In this document: positions 12,762-25,842 of the stretch, piece after piece | Layout: every line of letters begins with the position of its first letter | How positions within the stretch are numbered: position 1 is the first letter of the stretch | NCBI GenBank assembly: GCA_022410635.1 | Contig: JAJVDF010000460.1 | Coordinates: 248,001 to 312,000 of the forward strand | Source: Tretioscincus oriximinensis | Taxonomy: Eukaryota > Chordata > Lepidosauria > Squamata > Gymnophthalmidae | DNA length: 64,000 nt | Reading direction: 5' to 3' | Notes under the pieces: generated by a model | Told to the model about the DNA's origin: nothing | What the model saw: the letters and a program-made list of their open reading frames with translations, nothing else | Database searches by the model: none | Made by a program: the position numbers and the translations under genes

Positions 12762-13080
12762 AGAGGAGAAAAAGAAAAAGAAGAAGAAATGGTTTTTTAT
12801 TCCCTGCTTTTTTCACCCAAAGGGATTCAAAGCAGCTTACAAGCTTGTTTTTCACCCAAAGGGATTCAAAGCAGCTTACAAGCTTGTTTTTCACCCGAAG
12901 GTTTATATTCTATCTTCCCCACCACGCTGTAATGGTCCGTGTTTATCTAATCATTTTTTGCTTTTCAATATCTGTGTTGGTTAGAACTGAAGCCAATAGA
13001 AGGTGCTCATTCCTCTCCACAGCCAACACAGAGCTTCGAACACAGTATCTCTGCTGAAATACCAAGGCCCTTAACCCCTG
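12645..13080 (-). mobile_element. tRNA-derived SINE with expanded GAA-type tail
   Basis: Read on the minus strand, this matches the SINE at 22313 and 25604 (AAGGTGCTCA, CACAGAGCTTCGAA, CTATCTTCCCCACCA on the plus strand). A 38-bp piece of its body, TTTTCACCCAAAGGGATTCA and onward, is duplicated in tandem at about 12812-12888. The tail is the purine tract at 12645-12795. Confidence 0.65.
12650..12795. repeat. Homopurine GA/AAG tract
   Basis: About 140 bases almost purely A and G on the plus strand (GAAGAGGAG and AAGGAG units). The Lys/Arg/Glu frame across it is repeat-driven. Confidence 0.9.
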
Positions 13081-13744
13081 GCTTTCTGAGCGGCAGAAAC
13101 AAAGCCAATTCTATATAGTCATGTGCATCTGTCCTCATTGGAGGACCACCATTAAGTGATTTCAGGTGAATGATCCTTTTGCTATTATTATTCTTTTTTC
13201 TTTTATTGCTGTATGTTTCATTTGCCTCCTGGCATTCTATAACACTATGTTGAAGATAATGGGAGCCCAACAATTGCAATGTAGATTGATTTTAAAGCTA
13301 TTCTTTAGTAATAAATAAACAGCAACCAATAGCTGGGCAAATGAACTCAAGCCCTTAATGTTTAAGGAGCTTAGTAGTGCACATTGTCTGCAAGGGACTA
13401 GTGGTAATCCAGCTCATATTTGTATTTCAGAGCCTTCTAATCTGCAATAGTGGTAGACTACATTATGTACCAGTTATTAAGGTGTGGTGCATCCACATGT
13501 AGATTGGGTGTGAATGAACATGGGCGTGGATGCAAAGAATATATGTAAAATTTGCATTGTTGAATTGTGTTCAAAATTCTAATGCTGCCTGCACACTGCT
13601 ATGACTAATCAAGCAAATATAGACTTACTAAAAAGGATTTAACATAGTAAGTACATAAAGGGCCTCAGACCAGCCAATTGCAGTGATTATTGGTCTCTTT
13701 TTAGTTACTGATCTGTGGTCTAGCTCTAACTACTGAGCATCTGA
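13081..13744. other. Intergenic, nothing recognised
   Basis: No supported feature. Confidence 0.35.
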
Positions 13745-13976
13745 AGAAGTTTGGTGTAGTGGTTAGAACCCGTATCAGTCTCCAGGTCCCACTCCTCCAT
13801 GAAAGCCAGCTGGGTGACCTTGGGCCAGTCACAGTTCTTTGAACTCTCTCAGCCCCACCTACTCCACAGGGTGTCTATTGTGGAGAAAGCAACAAAAGCG
13901 ATGTGTGCCAGCCTACGGTTGGCTGCCCTGAAACCTTCGAGTATAGGGCAGGATATGAGTACAAATAAATAAATGA
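13745..13976 (+). mobile_element. Sauria-type SINE
   Basis: Head GTTTGGTGTAGTGGTTAGAA, body GACCTTGGGCCAGTCACAG and CAGGGTGTCTATTGTGGAGA, tail ACAAATAAATAAATG. This tRNA-derived layout is typical of squamate SINEs. Confidence 0.85.
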
Positions 13977-16900
13977 ATTTATTGGGTTTTCTACTAAGAT
14001 TAACACAGCTATTTCTCTGAAACTCGCTACTATATATACATTTGAATTTATGGCCTTGCTACTTGCTACTTCCTCCTAGGGCACAGTGCTGTCTATAGAT
14101 GTCATAATTTCCACAAAAACTGAGGTAGTCATGATCCAAGCAGGAGCTTTTTTTATTGAAGACAGGAGCTAGACATTATCTCAAGGCAGAAAGCATCCAC
14201 AAAATGGGATGTTTTTACTCAGCAAAAAGCAAAACGATTTTAGCCTCTAAATATGCAGAGACACAATATCAAGTATCACAAATGGGTGCTGGTGATGCAG
14301 CCAGCAACACTTAATTATCAGTTCTGCAAGCAAATTAGGTGAGAAAGTTACTTGTCTTTTTATATTTATTTTATTTATAAAAGCCCTTCAGAGAAGATAT
14401 CAATTCTACCATGGCATATTGCATGAAGACCTTTCGCTTAACTTCTCCTTCTCTCCCCCCCCCCCCCCCAGATTAGTGAACCAATATATGCACATATGAA
14501 GACACTGCGGAGGAGCAGGAAGAAGAAGATGATGAAGATGGTGATGATGACTACATTGCTAATGATATCTACATTATTCTTTTTCTTTCCAAGGTGTTTT
14601 TTCTAGAGAGGACAGCTTTGTCCATATGTGCAGAGAGGATACACTTGCACTTGATTTGGCATTATCTCCAATTGTGTCTATGTACCACTTAAGAACATGT
14701 AGGACACCCAGGGTACTCCAGCTGATGCTAAAGTATGGGAAGTAGCTTTCATGAACAGAATGGCGTAGCGCATTGTTTGTTCCCCTCACATAGATACCTA
14801 AGGAGCACATAGTCACCCATCCTCAGTGAGTGCTGAGAATGCCATAAATACCATATGAAGTGCCTGTAAATATGCATGGGCATGCCACATTGAGCTCCAG
14901 CTACACTTTTCATAATTACAGTTAGGCATGGAAGACTTAACAGTCAAAACTGGCAGAAGTGAACTGGTGAAAAGGATGGCAGCCCAATTACAGCAGCAGA
15001 TTCTCCACCAGAACACCCATTCATATAGCTAAGGGTCTGCCACTCCCATGACATGTGAATGGCCACATACTAAAGTCAAAGCAGAAGGAGCTAGAAGTCA
15101 ATTGTTCCTCTAACTCCATTTTAGGAATCTGCACAGAAAGTATCTGTGGAGAAGCCTTGCCATACATATCCACACTGTTGACATTGCTGACAAATCCTGT
15201 TGTGGTCTCAACCTATAGTTTAAGAGAATGTTCGTTGAAATTCAGCAATGCTATAAAGAACAAATTATCCGTGTGCATAATAGCATTAGAGGCAGCAAGT
15301 GGGAGTGGGAGGAAGCTCAGAAAAATGTATGAGGTTCTCTCTCATGTTCCCTGACTTCCTACAACATCTCTGTGGAAAAGCCTACAAAAGGTGAGTTCTC
15401 TAGATGCCAAGAGACAGGGTTTGCAGCCAAATTCCTGGGGGCAGACAATCAAATGTAACCCCTTATTATGTTATTGTCAGGATACTATCAGAATGGGAAC
15501 TTACGGTGGCTTTGACTTGACACTTTTATTCCCCAGGGTAGAGATCTAATTCTACATTTTTGTTTTAAGCATGTAAAATATGCACAATATGAAGACCTTC
15601 TCTTAAGCACACTTTTTTTATTTCTTGAGCTATTATTCTTTATTTCAATAGTCATTCACTTGTGTCTGCAACATCATGGAAGAAAATAGAAATAATCTCA
15701 TACATTCTGTCCTGAGGTCACTGACTGGAATATAATAAATCCAATAGTCATATTGGTTTTACCCATCACTTCACATCCAGCACAAAAATAATCTATAAAA
15801 GACTGCAGCCCCCAGACAGAAAAAAAGATGTCCAGCTCTCTTTAAACAACCTAAGAAAAAGGGATTAGCTAAAGCTGGTGTAATAAAAAGATTGTGTGTC
15901 AAATATTCAGTTCAAAACATTTTCATGGCAGATTCATTTCACAATGTATCAGTCTAAGAGCACTGGAAGGGTAGGTTGTTTGATCTTATTAATGCCATGT
16001 TTTGATGTGAAAAAAAATTATAATAATATGATCTACTCTTTATCACTCAGTTGACATCTATAAATTACTCTCTCACACCCAGAAAGAGAGAGGACTCTTT
16101 ACCTATTGCAATATATCAGGTGAAAACACTAGCGAATTAATTTTCAAAGAAAAAAGTATCTTAGCCTTGAAATGTCCATTTGCTTGTTTCTGGGCTGTGA
16201 AACTTGTAGGCAGTCAATCCAACCTGTTTGGGAGGCACTCAATCAGAGAAGGATGTTCAAGTTTGATATATCAAATGCACCTAAGGAGGCATTTTCTGGA
16301 CAAATCTGTTTCTGGAACATTAGATATATAAACATTTTACAAAAAAACATTTTTCTCTAAATCCATCTTACTCCATCTCAAAGTCTGGGAAAAGTTGCTT
16401 CTTCCTCACTTAGAATAATATATGGTAACATTGAAGCAGCTGCTCCTTTACATTGGATTGGACACAGAGCTGTGTAGGCTCAGAGCTGAGAAATATAGCC
16501 AACCACAAAATGTGAAGTAACTACAATGGCCAATCAACCAATCATCACCATGGAAAATCAGTCAGAGAAATGGTCAATTTTTTATTAAGTGCCAATATTA
16601 CCAGTTGGATGAAGAGAAAAACTTGTAAAAATAGGTTTTATTATAAGTCATATATTTGACTATCTGTATGACCTTTTTGTGTTTCTTCAGAAAAAATATT
16701 TTTTGTTTAAGAGGTAATTGAAAAAAGTCTTGTCTAATCACGATCAAAGGAAAAGGCAGCTAGTCAGAAGAAGGTCTAACAGTTGCCTGGGGAAGACACA
16801 CAGAACTTAACTGCAAAATATAAAAATGAACAAAACATTAGAAATAATTTGATGTGATTGGAAAATACACATAAAGGAGAAAGAACTCCTAAAGATTCTC

Positions 16901-18247
16901 AAATTCTAACCAAGCTTATCTTTGTCAGCTCTTTTGTGTCATTGTGGCTGTATGTTTCAAATCTGTAAAAAAAAGTTTTTTAAAAATGAAACAAACTATT
17001 TATTCTTTTTTATTCATTCACTAATGGAATAAGCATGAGAAAAATGCAATGCGGGTTCTAGCTTACTCTTACTCTCCCTCCTCCCTTCAAGTGCCTGCTT
17101 CCCTCTTCCTATGTTGTTCCTTCCATATTAGCTTGCTGCTCTGCTGGGCCGGGTTCCATAGTAACTGCTGTTGGCCTGGCACTGGCTTTAGAATGTGATG
17201 ACATCACTCCAAGCCTGGGGATTCATCCAAATATTGTCCAGTTGCAGAGCCTTCAAGGACTATTGTGATTCCAAGAAATTTATAGAAATCATAATGTCAT
17301 AATAATCTCATAAATGTAGATTAATTTTGTGGTTCAGTTCAATTGTCCTGCTGCATTGAAATTGTGGCCAAAGGTTGTATGGAAATCTTACATTAAATAT
17401 AAAGAAATAAGCACATTTAATTTGTAAAATGGATTACTGAATAAGAAACTTGCACTCTTCTATGCAAGTAGCTTCCAAAGATTCTGCAGTTATAGGCTTC
17501 AACTAGGAATTAGGGCAAGCAAATACTGGCATACCAGATATGTTGGCTTCCTGGCCCAAAGGTTTTCAAGCAAACATAAATGTTGAGGTCAGTTAAATCA
17601 CATAAGTGATGACATTGTGTAACCAAGATGGCTATTTGTTACTCAATCTGATTGAATGATGCTGTTCTGGCACATCTTAATCCATCCTCAATCCTGAAGA
17701 ACTCAATTAAAGTGGGGGGAAGCATTTAGTCCAGTTCTCCATGGATTAAATATACATGTCAGAATACAACCAATGTCAGATTAAAATATGAAAGATCAGA
17801 TAACGGAGCACACCGGCTGGGTCTCTCACTGTAACTTTCAGTAAAAATACATGATTCTGAAGGTCAGTACACAGAACAGTGCTTTCTGAGCCTACGAGGT
17901 AGGGGAAGCAAAATGAAGATGGGTAGAAGATAAGAATGAAACTGAGCCTGCTTCACGACCATCCTACCTCTGAGGTGTATCAGGCACCTACATTGTACAT
18001 GTTCACATGCCTTCAGCTGAGCCAAAAACTCCCCTCTCTTTGAAGGCAATGTATCTTTTTAATTGTTCTATTTTAATCTGCTTTATATGTTTTCTCTATT
18101 GTGATCCATCCTGAGATCTTTGGGTTATAGGGCGGAATGTAATGTAAGTAAATGAATAATAAATTCCAAACACATACTTGTTTGCAGAAATCTTTACGAT
18201 GATTCTTAAAATATCCCATTTGCAACATCGTTGTGTAACTTGAAGGT
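13977..18247. other. Long intergenic stretch, nothing firmly recognised
   Basis: Contains a C run at about 14454-14470, a GAAGAAGATGATG microsatellite near 14520-14550 and AT-rich DNA. Around 18080-18165 is a short LINE/SINE tail-like piece (GTGATCCATCCTGAGATCTT, GGGCGGAATG). No convincing exon. Confidence 0.4.
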
Positions 18248-18482
18248 GAGAGCCAATCTGGTATTGTATCGGACTCATATCTTGAAGTCTCCTGGTTCAA
18301 GTTCTGCATTTCTCCATAAAGCCAGCTGAGTGTCCTTGAGGTAGTCAGAATTCTTGGAGTTCTCTCAGCCTCCCATACTTCTCAAGGTGACTGTTGTGAA
18401 GAGAAGAACAGAAGGTTATGTAAGCTGCTTTGTGTCCCTTCATGTTACGAAAAACAGGGTATAAAATCAGACTCTTCTTCTA
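18248..18482 (+). mobile_element. Diverged tRNA-derived SINE
   Basis: Recognisable phrases AGCCAATCTGGTATTGTATC, AGCCAGCTGAGTGTCCTTGA and GTAAGCTGCTTTGTGTCCCT, with a tail GACTCTTCTTCT. Older than the Sauria-type copy at 19641. Confidence 0.6.
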
Positions 18483-19640
18483 GCATATATACTCACTTAG
18501 GGTGCTAAAGATGCCCCATATTGTCATTTGTGGCACACAGATAAGCTTACTGTCTTTACTGCTAGGGACCATGATAACTAAAAGTGTATTTTAAAGAAAA
18601 TGCACATTGGAAGTAGCATAGCAGGAAGAAAGCACGTATATTTGGAACTCCATTTTGGACTGGCTCCACCTGTTCCCAAGTTTGGGGTGTCGCTGTTGTT
18701 GTTGCTGAAGAAAAAAAAATATTCTAACAAGTGGCTTGTTGTCCAGGAGTGTCCTAGCTGTAAGCATGGAGTTGTCTTGACACTTTTCAGCCAATCCTCC
18801 AAGGATAATAAGTAAGGAGGACAAAATGAGTGCAGCCCTCATGGGCCTCCCCTTAAGAGTTTAAAAGCAAAATATTGATTTTGAGTTACCCTGCTTCAAC
18901 TCAGCTTCACTCTCATGATATTTTTATTCCCTTGTATATTGCCAAGTCCATTTGTCTTGTCTTTAGTTTTTTTAAAAATCACTGGTGAAACTGGCATGGC
19001 CATGTAACATTCCTGTACCTAAAAATACAGTCAATTGACACCTTGAAGGTTTCCAGGCAACTATAACCATTTGTGACATCTTTAGCTGCATCTCTAGTTT
19101 GTTCAAAACAAATAAAGTGGATGAATTGATTTTAGTCGTCTAAAACCCTTGACATCCCTCTCAGTGGCCATCCTTGCTGGTCTCCTGGTGATTTACAGTA
19201 TATAGCTTTTGCTTTCGAATCAGATTTGATCCCATCTTGCCTTGCCACTTTGTTGTTTAACGTGATCTTCAGTGGGTGCCCCATTACTGAATGCAGAACG
19301 ATTCCTGGTCAGTGTAGGGGCAGTGCAAAATATCTTGCTATCTAAGGTGAGATGTGCTGCGTACAGAAATAAATTGGATTCAAATTTGTGTTGGTTTGGA
19401 CAGCTTTGTTTCAGTCCTGCACAATGGTTCTCCACAGTCTATCCAGGCTGGTTCATGCAGAGCATGCAACATACCACAAATGTTCTTTTTCCCTAGGAAA
19501 CCAGTCTCTTAAGTCCAACTCTAATCTCCATGCTTTAAATAAGTCTTCATCCAGCTTGGTGTCCATTAGATCTAAAACAAGACCTGCAAGGGACATCACA
19601 ATGGTGGAAGGGCCGCCTCTCTACCCTTCTTGCACTACAG
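18483..19640. other. Intergenic, nothing recognised
   Basis: No supported feature. Confidence 0.35.
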
Positions 19641-19881
19641 AGAGCCAGTTTGGTGTAGTGGTTAAGTGTTGAACTCTTGTCTGATAGTCTGCCAGTTCGA
19701 TTCCCCACTCCTCCATGAAAGCCAGCTAGGTGACCTTGGGCCAGTTACAGTTCTTTGAACTCTCTCAGCCCCACCTACTCAACAGGGTGTCTGTTGTGGA
19801 GAAAGCAGCAAAAGCTATGTGCGCCACCCTATGGTTGGCCGCCCTGAGACCTTTGGGTATAGGGCAGGATATAAGTACAAA

Positions 19882-19968
<87 letters not shown>
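19641..19968 (+). mobile_element. Sauria-type SINE with AAAT and AAT tail
   Basis: Near full-length: head GAGCCAGTTTGGTGTAGTGG, body ACCTTGGGCCAGTTACAG and CAGGGTGTCTGTTGTGGAGA, end GGTATAGGGCAGGATATAAG. The tail of AAAT units passes into about 17 AAT units (19918-19968). Confidence 0.9.
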
Positions 19969-19969
<1 letters not shown>

Positions 19970-20101
19970 AGGAGGGTGAAATAGGTGCACTATATGCATG
20001 CTGCCAAATCCACAGACCATTCCTTAAAATGTTTTAATGGCAGAGAATTAAAAAGGCCTTTTACAATACTTCCTATCACTCAGTGGCTCCTTAATACTAT
20101 T

Positions 20102-20357
20102 TTATTTATTTATTTATTCGTACTTATATCCCACCCTATACCCAAATATCAGGTCGACCAACCATAGGGGAGCACACATAGCTTTTTGTTGCCTTCTCCA
20201 CAACAGACACCATGTGAAGTGGTGGGGCTGAGAGAATTCTAAAGAACTGTGACTGGCCCAAGGTCACCCAGCTGGCTTTCATGGAGGAGTCGGGAATCAA
20301 ACCAGGAGACTACCAGATAAGTGTCCGACATTCTAACCACTACACCAAACTGGACTT
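20102..20357 (-). mobile_element. Sauria-type SINE
   Basis: Reverse orientation: TTTATTTATT tail at the left, CACAACAGACACC and CTGTGACTGGCCCAAGGTCA in the body, CACTACACCAAACTGG head at the right. It lies only 130 bp from an oppositely oriented copy. Confidence 0.9.
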
Positions 20358-20974
20358 TTAATTTACTGGAGAGGAAAATCGCCAATTTCTGTAACTATTT
20401 ACTGTAGTATGTAAAACAATCCAGAACAGAAACGTCAAAAACAAGGAATGGAAATTCTCCCCTGCTGGATCTCACAACAAGCATACAGCTAGACTACTGC
20501 CACTCGTGTGCTTGACCACATGGTAATCTTTGAGTTTTAGGCTGCTGCAACCTTCACATGGACCCTACCACTCTTTAAGGAGCTTCCTTTCTACATTGTC
20601 TCCATAGGATTCGTGCTGATCCAGATCAGATTTGTACTAAGAGCCCTCTAAACTAGATTAGTTTTAGACCACATTAACCAGGTCTACCCCTGTGCTAATG
20701 CAATCTGATCTGGATTATGCAATGATGCTTATTTGTGTGAATATTGGTGAGACTGCAAGAATCGTGTGCCATTCTGGAAACAAGGCAAATTCACTTTTGC
20801 ATCGCCTTTGAAGCTTCTCTGCTGGAAGCTTGAAAACCAATACAGAGCCAGCCAATGAACACTCAAACCCAACTGTGAGCATTCCCCAACTATGTTTAAT
20901 CAATGAGGGCGTGGGCAAATTGCACCCCAGAAGCTCACATTGCAGCATGTGGATTAGCAACTATAAGCACAGAC
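20358..20974. other. Intergenic, nothing recognised
   Basis: A possible inverted pair around GATCCAGATCAGATT (20618) and AATCTGATCTGGATT (20702) suggests an old hairpin element of about 110 bp. Confidence 0.4.
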
Positions 20975-21338
20975 AAGGGAAAGTATTTTTTTCACCCAGG
21001 GGATCATTTACTTTTGGAAGAGGAGGTGGAATTTACTTCCAGAAGAGGTGGTGGTAGCTAGCAATTTGGAAAGCTTTAATATAGGATTATGCAAGTTCAC
21101 AGAAGCCAAGGATATAAGCCAAGGAAAAAATGGATATGTTGATACTGCCGCCAAGATGGAGCAACAGGCAGTATTCCTGAAATACCATTTGCAGGGAGTC
21201 AATCACAGATGAAGATTTTGCCTTTTTCTGTTCCTTTCTGCCCAGGTGCAATTGGTGGGCCACTATGTGAGACAGAATGCTGAACTAGATGGGCTTTCGC
21301 ACAATTCAGCAGGGCTCCTCTTATGTTCTTATGTAACT
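20975..21338 (+). mobile_element. CR1 LINE 3' end
   Basis: CR1 tail phrases: AATTTACTTCCAGAAGAGGT, CATTTGCAGGGAGTCA and GCTGAACTAGATGGGC, ending CTCTTATGTTCTTATG. Non-coding and 5'-truncated. Confidence 0.8.
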
Positions 21339-21339
21339 T

Positions 21340-22114
21340 CACATTTGCATTGTTGTCCTTCTTCTAATACAGTCAGGCATACTTAATGCTTTGCTATAGC
21401 TGATCTGGATCAAGCCCCGGAAGAATCATGCCTTCAACAATGTATTAAAAAAGTGCTTTATTGAACAGCTCTGAAACTGGCAACTTAATCAGAACCAGAG
21501 CACTAGCTGGCTGAAATACTGTTGTTTTATAGTGGACACCTGAAATCCCTGCTCAGTCAGCATCTAGCCCTGCTTTCTTCTGGAATGTTCTCTGAAACTC
21601 AGCCAATGAATGCCAAAATACCATGTTTATTTGTGTGTGAGTGTGTTTAATTTGGGGGGGAGGAGATTGCAAGATTTATAACCTCTAGGGAACAGGTATC
21701 AAATAATTAAGATTATGTAAATTAAACAGAAGCGAACATAGGCCGATAAGTTGGTTTGGTGATCCCCCCCCCTCCAACCCCAACCCCCAATATTGCATAT
21801 CCTTTAGCTAAAGTTTTGCCCATTCCAAAAGATTATGGAACCACTTTAGAAAATATTTTAATTTAACTCTTTCAACTCCCCCAGTATGAAGTCTAAAAAT
21901 GTTAATTGGTTGGAAGTAATTTGCTTGTTCTTTCAAGCCAACTACTGATTCAGCCAGAAGCTTCTGAAATGTATGAGAACAGATGATGTCTTCTAAGTAT
22001 CTGTAGCGGTTTCAATTAACAAATGAACAGGATTTTTACAGAGACATTAAAATGGAAAGTTACAACAAATAACATCAAAGCTTCCCCACTAACCATTTTA
22101 GCCAGGAAAGAACA
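21340..22114. other. Intergenic, nothing recognised
   Basis: Contains G and C homopolymer runs (21653-21660, 21763-21773). No supported gene. Confidence 0.35.
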
Positions 22115-22695
22115 TTGCATTCAAGTAGGACTAGATAGGTTTATGAACACCAAGGGTATAAATGGGTACTAGGATGGATGTCTGGATGCTGCCTCCGGGA
22201 TGGAGCAACAGGCAGGACTCCTGAAATACCATTTGCAGGGAGTCATGAACAGGTGCATATTTTGCTTTCCTCTGTTCAGACTGCCCAGGTGCATTTGATG
22301 GGCCTCTGTGTGAGATAGAAGAAGAAGAAGAAGAACTTGGTTCTTATACCCCGCTTTTCTCACCTTTCAAAGGGACTCAAAGCGGCTTACAAGGATATAT
22401 TTTGCCTGAAGGCTGACATTCTATCTTCCCCACCAGGCTATGGTGGTTCCCATGTATCTACTTGCAGTCAGTTGCAATTTCTTGCAATTCATGCTTTCGA
22501 ATAGCTGGGTTGGCTAGAGCTACAAGCCAGTGGAAGGTGCTCACCCCTCCCCATGTCCAACACAGGGCTTCGAAACCCGATCTCCCAGGTGAGAGACGAA
22601 TTCCTAAGCAACTGAGCTATCCGTGCCTGCTGGAATAGATGGGCTGTGGCCTTATCCAGTATAGCTCTTCTTATGTTCGTATGTTCTTAAATAGA
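22115..22695 (+). mobile_element. CR1 LINE 3' end, split by a SINE
   Basis: Left part GACTAGATAGGTTTATGAAC to GGGCCTCTGTGTGAGATAG, right part GGAATAGATGGGCTGTGGCC to TTCTTATGTTCGTATGTTCT. The two halves are contiguous once the 22313-22632 SINE is removed. Confidence 0.8.
22313..22632 (-). mobile_element. tRNA-derived SINE inserted in a CR1 copy
   Basis: Read in reverse it starts with a tRNA-like region: box A type TAGCTCAGTTGC (complement of 22608-22619) and box B type GGGTTTCGAAGCCC (complement of 22565-22578). The body then runs to a GAA-type tail at 22317-22335. Confidence 0.8.
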
Positions 22696-25603
22696 AAAGG
22701 TGGAGGGGTTTTTTCCCCCTATAGTGAGCAATATTGGAAGGAAGTTTCTGATTCAGTCCTTAGTCTGAAGTGATTTGGGAGAAACTACATGTTCTGGACC
22801 AAAATGTCTGCATAAAAATTTTGTCCTCCCAAGTTTGGTTCTATTTGGAACCATTTATCAGAGCAGCAGGCTAAACATTGGTTGGAGCAGCAGCATCTAA
22901 ATGATAGGGCTCTAATGTAGCCCCTGCCTGATTGTCTGTGCAAGATGGACTGTATAGTATTCACATGTATAAGTGCAACATCCAGGGAGAGAGCCATCCT
23001 AAGCTCATCACATTGATCAAATGCTTGTTCCTGTATCAAAGTCTCTGAAAGGGATACATTTCTTTCTAGTTTTGAAGGAAGAAACGCCTTTCAGAGTGTG
23101 GGGCAGGGAATGGCTGCATCTGGCACATAAGAACTCTGCCTCCCCACCTGCTAGAAGTCAACTTTAGATACCATCATAGAAACTAGAAACTCAACAAAAT
23201 GCATCTTTGCATTGGTACCTGAATATAACATATGTCATATTTCTATTCTGCTTCTTTGTAACATTCATCATTTAAAAATGCTGATGCAGTTTACGATCTA
23301 TGAGATGAAAAACAGGATTGAAAACAGATTTTATCATCAAGTTTGGATAACAAAAAATTGTAAAATTCAAGCATACTTAGCTGTAACAAAATCTCTCAAC
23401 TAACTTCAGCTCTCTCCAGATGTGATTTTGCTGCCACCACAAGATTCTGCCTCATGTGCTCACAGATTTTTAGTAATCCATTTGCTAAAAAGTCCCACTG
23501 CCTTGGGTTTTCTTGTTAGCGCTTACAAGCATCCCTTCCCCCCCCCNAAAAAAAATGTTGGTGTGGCAAGTGCATGCGCAAAGAGACAGGAAAAGGTGAG
23601 AATTCAGTCATGTGCACTTGGCTGAGATTCAAGGCAAGACATGCATACTGCAACTCAGACATACAAGGGGAGGGGGAAAAGCAACCAATTGGGACACTGC
23701 ACACAAATTCTTGGAAGTTCAATGAAACAGGAATACAATTTCCTGTGGATATGTCAGCTCCTCATTATGATAATGCAGAAAGGTAAGATTAGATGGGCAA
23801 TTGGGTTTTTCCGGATTTAAAATAAATTCCTGATTGAAACAGTTTGTCTAGAGGGGTGCTTTGCTGACTTCAGTGTTCCTATTTCCAGATATCTCTGAAG
23901 GAGGTTCACCTCTGGGGTTTTTTCTTCGAGACAGATGTTGAGGATCAAACTTGGAAAACTCTATTTTCCTAAGCAATAGTGCTATGCAACGACAGCCATG
24001 CGGTAAATATTGTTTTTTGACAAGTCAAGTAAATTCTTGTATTTTCACAGCCTTATGTTACTAACCTGGATTTAAGAATAAATGAATTACACTTCTTAAC
24101 TTTTCCTTGCCTGAACTTTTCCTTGACATCATCGCAGCTGCCATGAGGATACCCTGACTCAACACACTAGAATGATCCTTGAGAATCAATGTCTACTGGA
24201 GAATGCTCTGTCCAGACAATAGTGGTGGCTAGCTGCATTCCTTGGAATAAGTGCAACACTGGAAAGGATGCCAGTGGAGGAGCAGTTTCAAAGCAGTGTT
24301 TATACAGAAGGTTGGGCCAAGATGAATAATGCACCAAGACCAGGGTCAGTAAAAAAAAGTAAATTCAACTGTTGTTGAATTATTGCACTAGCAAGTAGCA
24401 TACACAGTTAGAGACATGCTCTTGGAAACGGAGCTGCAAGTCATCACTCCATGCTGATAAGGGAAACAGATGAAGTCATTCCTCCTCCTTGATGAGAAGG
24501 GGAGAATAGGGAATAAGGTAGTAAATTTAGATCTGAACAAGCTTGGTAGTAGAGTGCATCTGTATCTTCAATGTGGCCAGTGCTCTGCTACTCTGTAATA
24601 AAGAAGAATTGATTCACCCAACATTTGCCTGCTTTCTGCTTCCAAGGAGAAAACACAATATGTTTATGAGCAGGCATCAAATTTTCAACTCTGTCATTAT
24701 CTTGACATAGTTAAACAAATAGATAGTTATATTTACAACACCACAAAAGATAGTAAATCCTACCCACTGATACTAGGTGGAACTATTGACATCATAGTGC
24801 AACCAAATCTAAAGGTAGAGCTGAACCTTTGCCTATAATGGACATGGTTGAACTATGGACTAATGTTCCAAGGACCATTTTTCAACCTATCACCTGGCTT
24901 GGTATGGGGCAGCAAACTATTATGATGTCAAGTGTCGGCTTCTTACTGTTGGCCTTCTTCAATCTGCTATGAGCAGTATGAGAATATGATGGAAGCATCC
25001 ACAGTCCCATGCAATTTAAAGTGATGTTTGACAAGGCTCTCCATGAAGGTGACAGACAAGCAAAAAAAACATCAGCCCTAAGGCTGCATGTTAATTTCTG
25101 CATTCATCTGTCATTCAGTGCTTTACAACTGTCAGCTGGTTGTGTGAACAGAACACATTGAAAAACATTGTGATGGGAGGTGACAAGTGAGGCTCTATCT
25201 CTAGTGTTGACTCTGCACTCCGTGATGGCTCATTCACACATGTAAATGTCCACAATGCTGCAATTGTCAAGTGGTAAACACCCATGTGTGAACAGTAGAA
25301 GGTTTACACAAAAAGTATCTCCACGTGAAGGACCTATCACCGTTCCTTTTTAGAACTTGGTTGTAGCACACATCTTAATGGTTCAAGTGCTGCCCATCTA
25401 CTTAATACAGATGCATTTTGCTACAGCTAAAACCAAACCAAGAAAGTCCAGTATTTTTTAATATGGATTTAGCTTGGCAAATACATACAAAACAAAATCA
25501 TATTATTGCCTCTTGTTGCTCCTCAGTGGGAAGAGTAATTCCAGTTTTAAAAGATGAGGCACAAGGTTAAGAGCTAAGTGTTTCAATAGAGATGTCAAGT
25601 TTG
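22696..25603. other. Long intergenic stretch, nothing recognised
   Basis: Mostly unique-looking AT-rich sequence, with a poly-C run and one N near 23537-23547. No supported gene. Confidence 0.35.
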
Positions 25604-25842
25604 AGGCCCATGTGTCAGACATAGAGAGGGGTGCACACCTTCTACTAGCCTGGAGTTCTAGCCAACCCAGCTATTCAAAAGCAAGAATTGCAAGAAATTG
25701 CAACAGACTATGACCAGATAAATGGGAACCACAATAGTGTGGTGGGGAAGATAGAATGTAAGCCTTTAGATGAGAAATAACCTTATAAGCCACTTTGAGT
25801 CCCTTTGGATGAGAAAAGCGGGGTGAGAAAATCCTTCTTCTT
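25604..25842 (+). mobile_element. tRNA-derived SINE, 5'-diverged
   Basis: Same family as 22313, here on the plus strand: GCCAACCCAGCTATTCAAAA, GGTGGGGAAGATAGAATG, CTTATAAGCCACTTTGAGTC, tail CCTTCTTCTTC. Confidence 0.7.

Noticed and set aside
12644..13057. Lys/Arg/Glu-rich open frame
   Set aside because: Translation of a homopurine tract running into a SINE.
20102..20357. Possible tRNA gene, because of a tRNA-like head
   Set aside because: The body and TTTATT tail match the other SINE copies here, and no complete cloverleaf is apparent.
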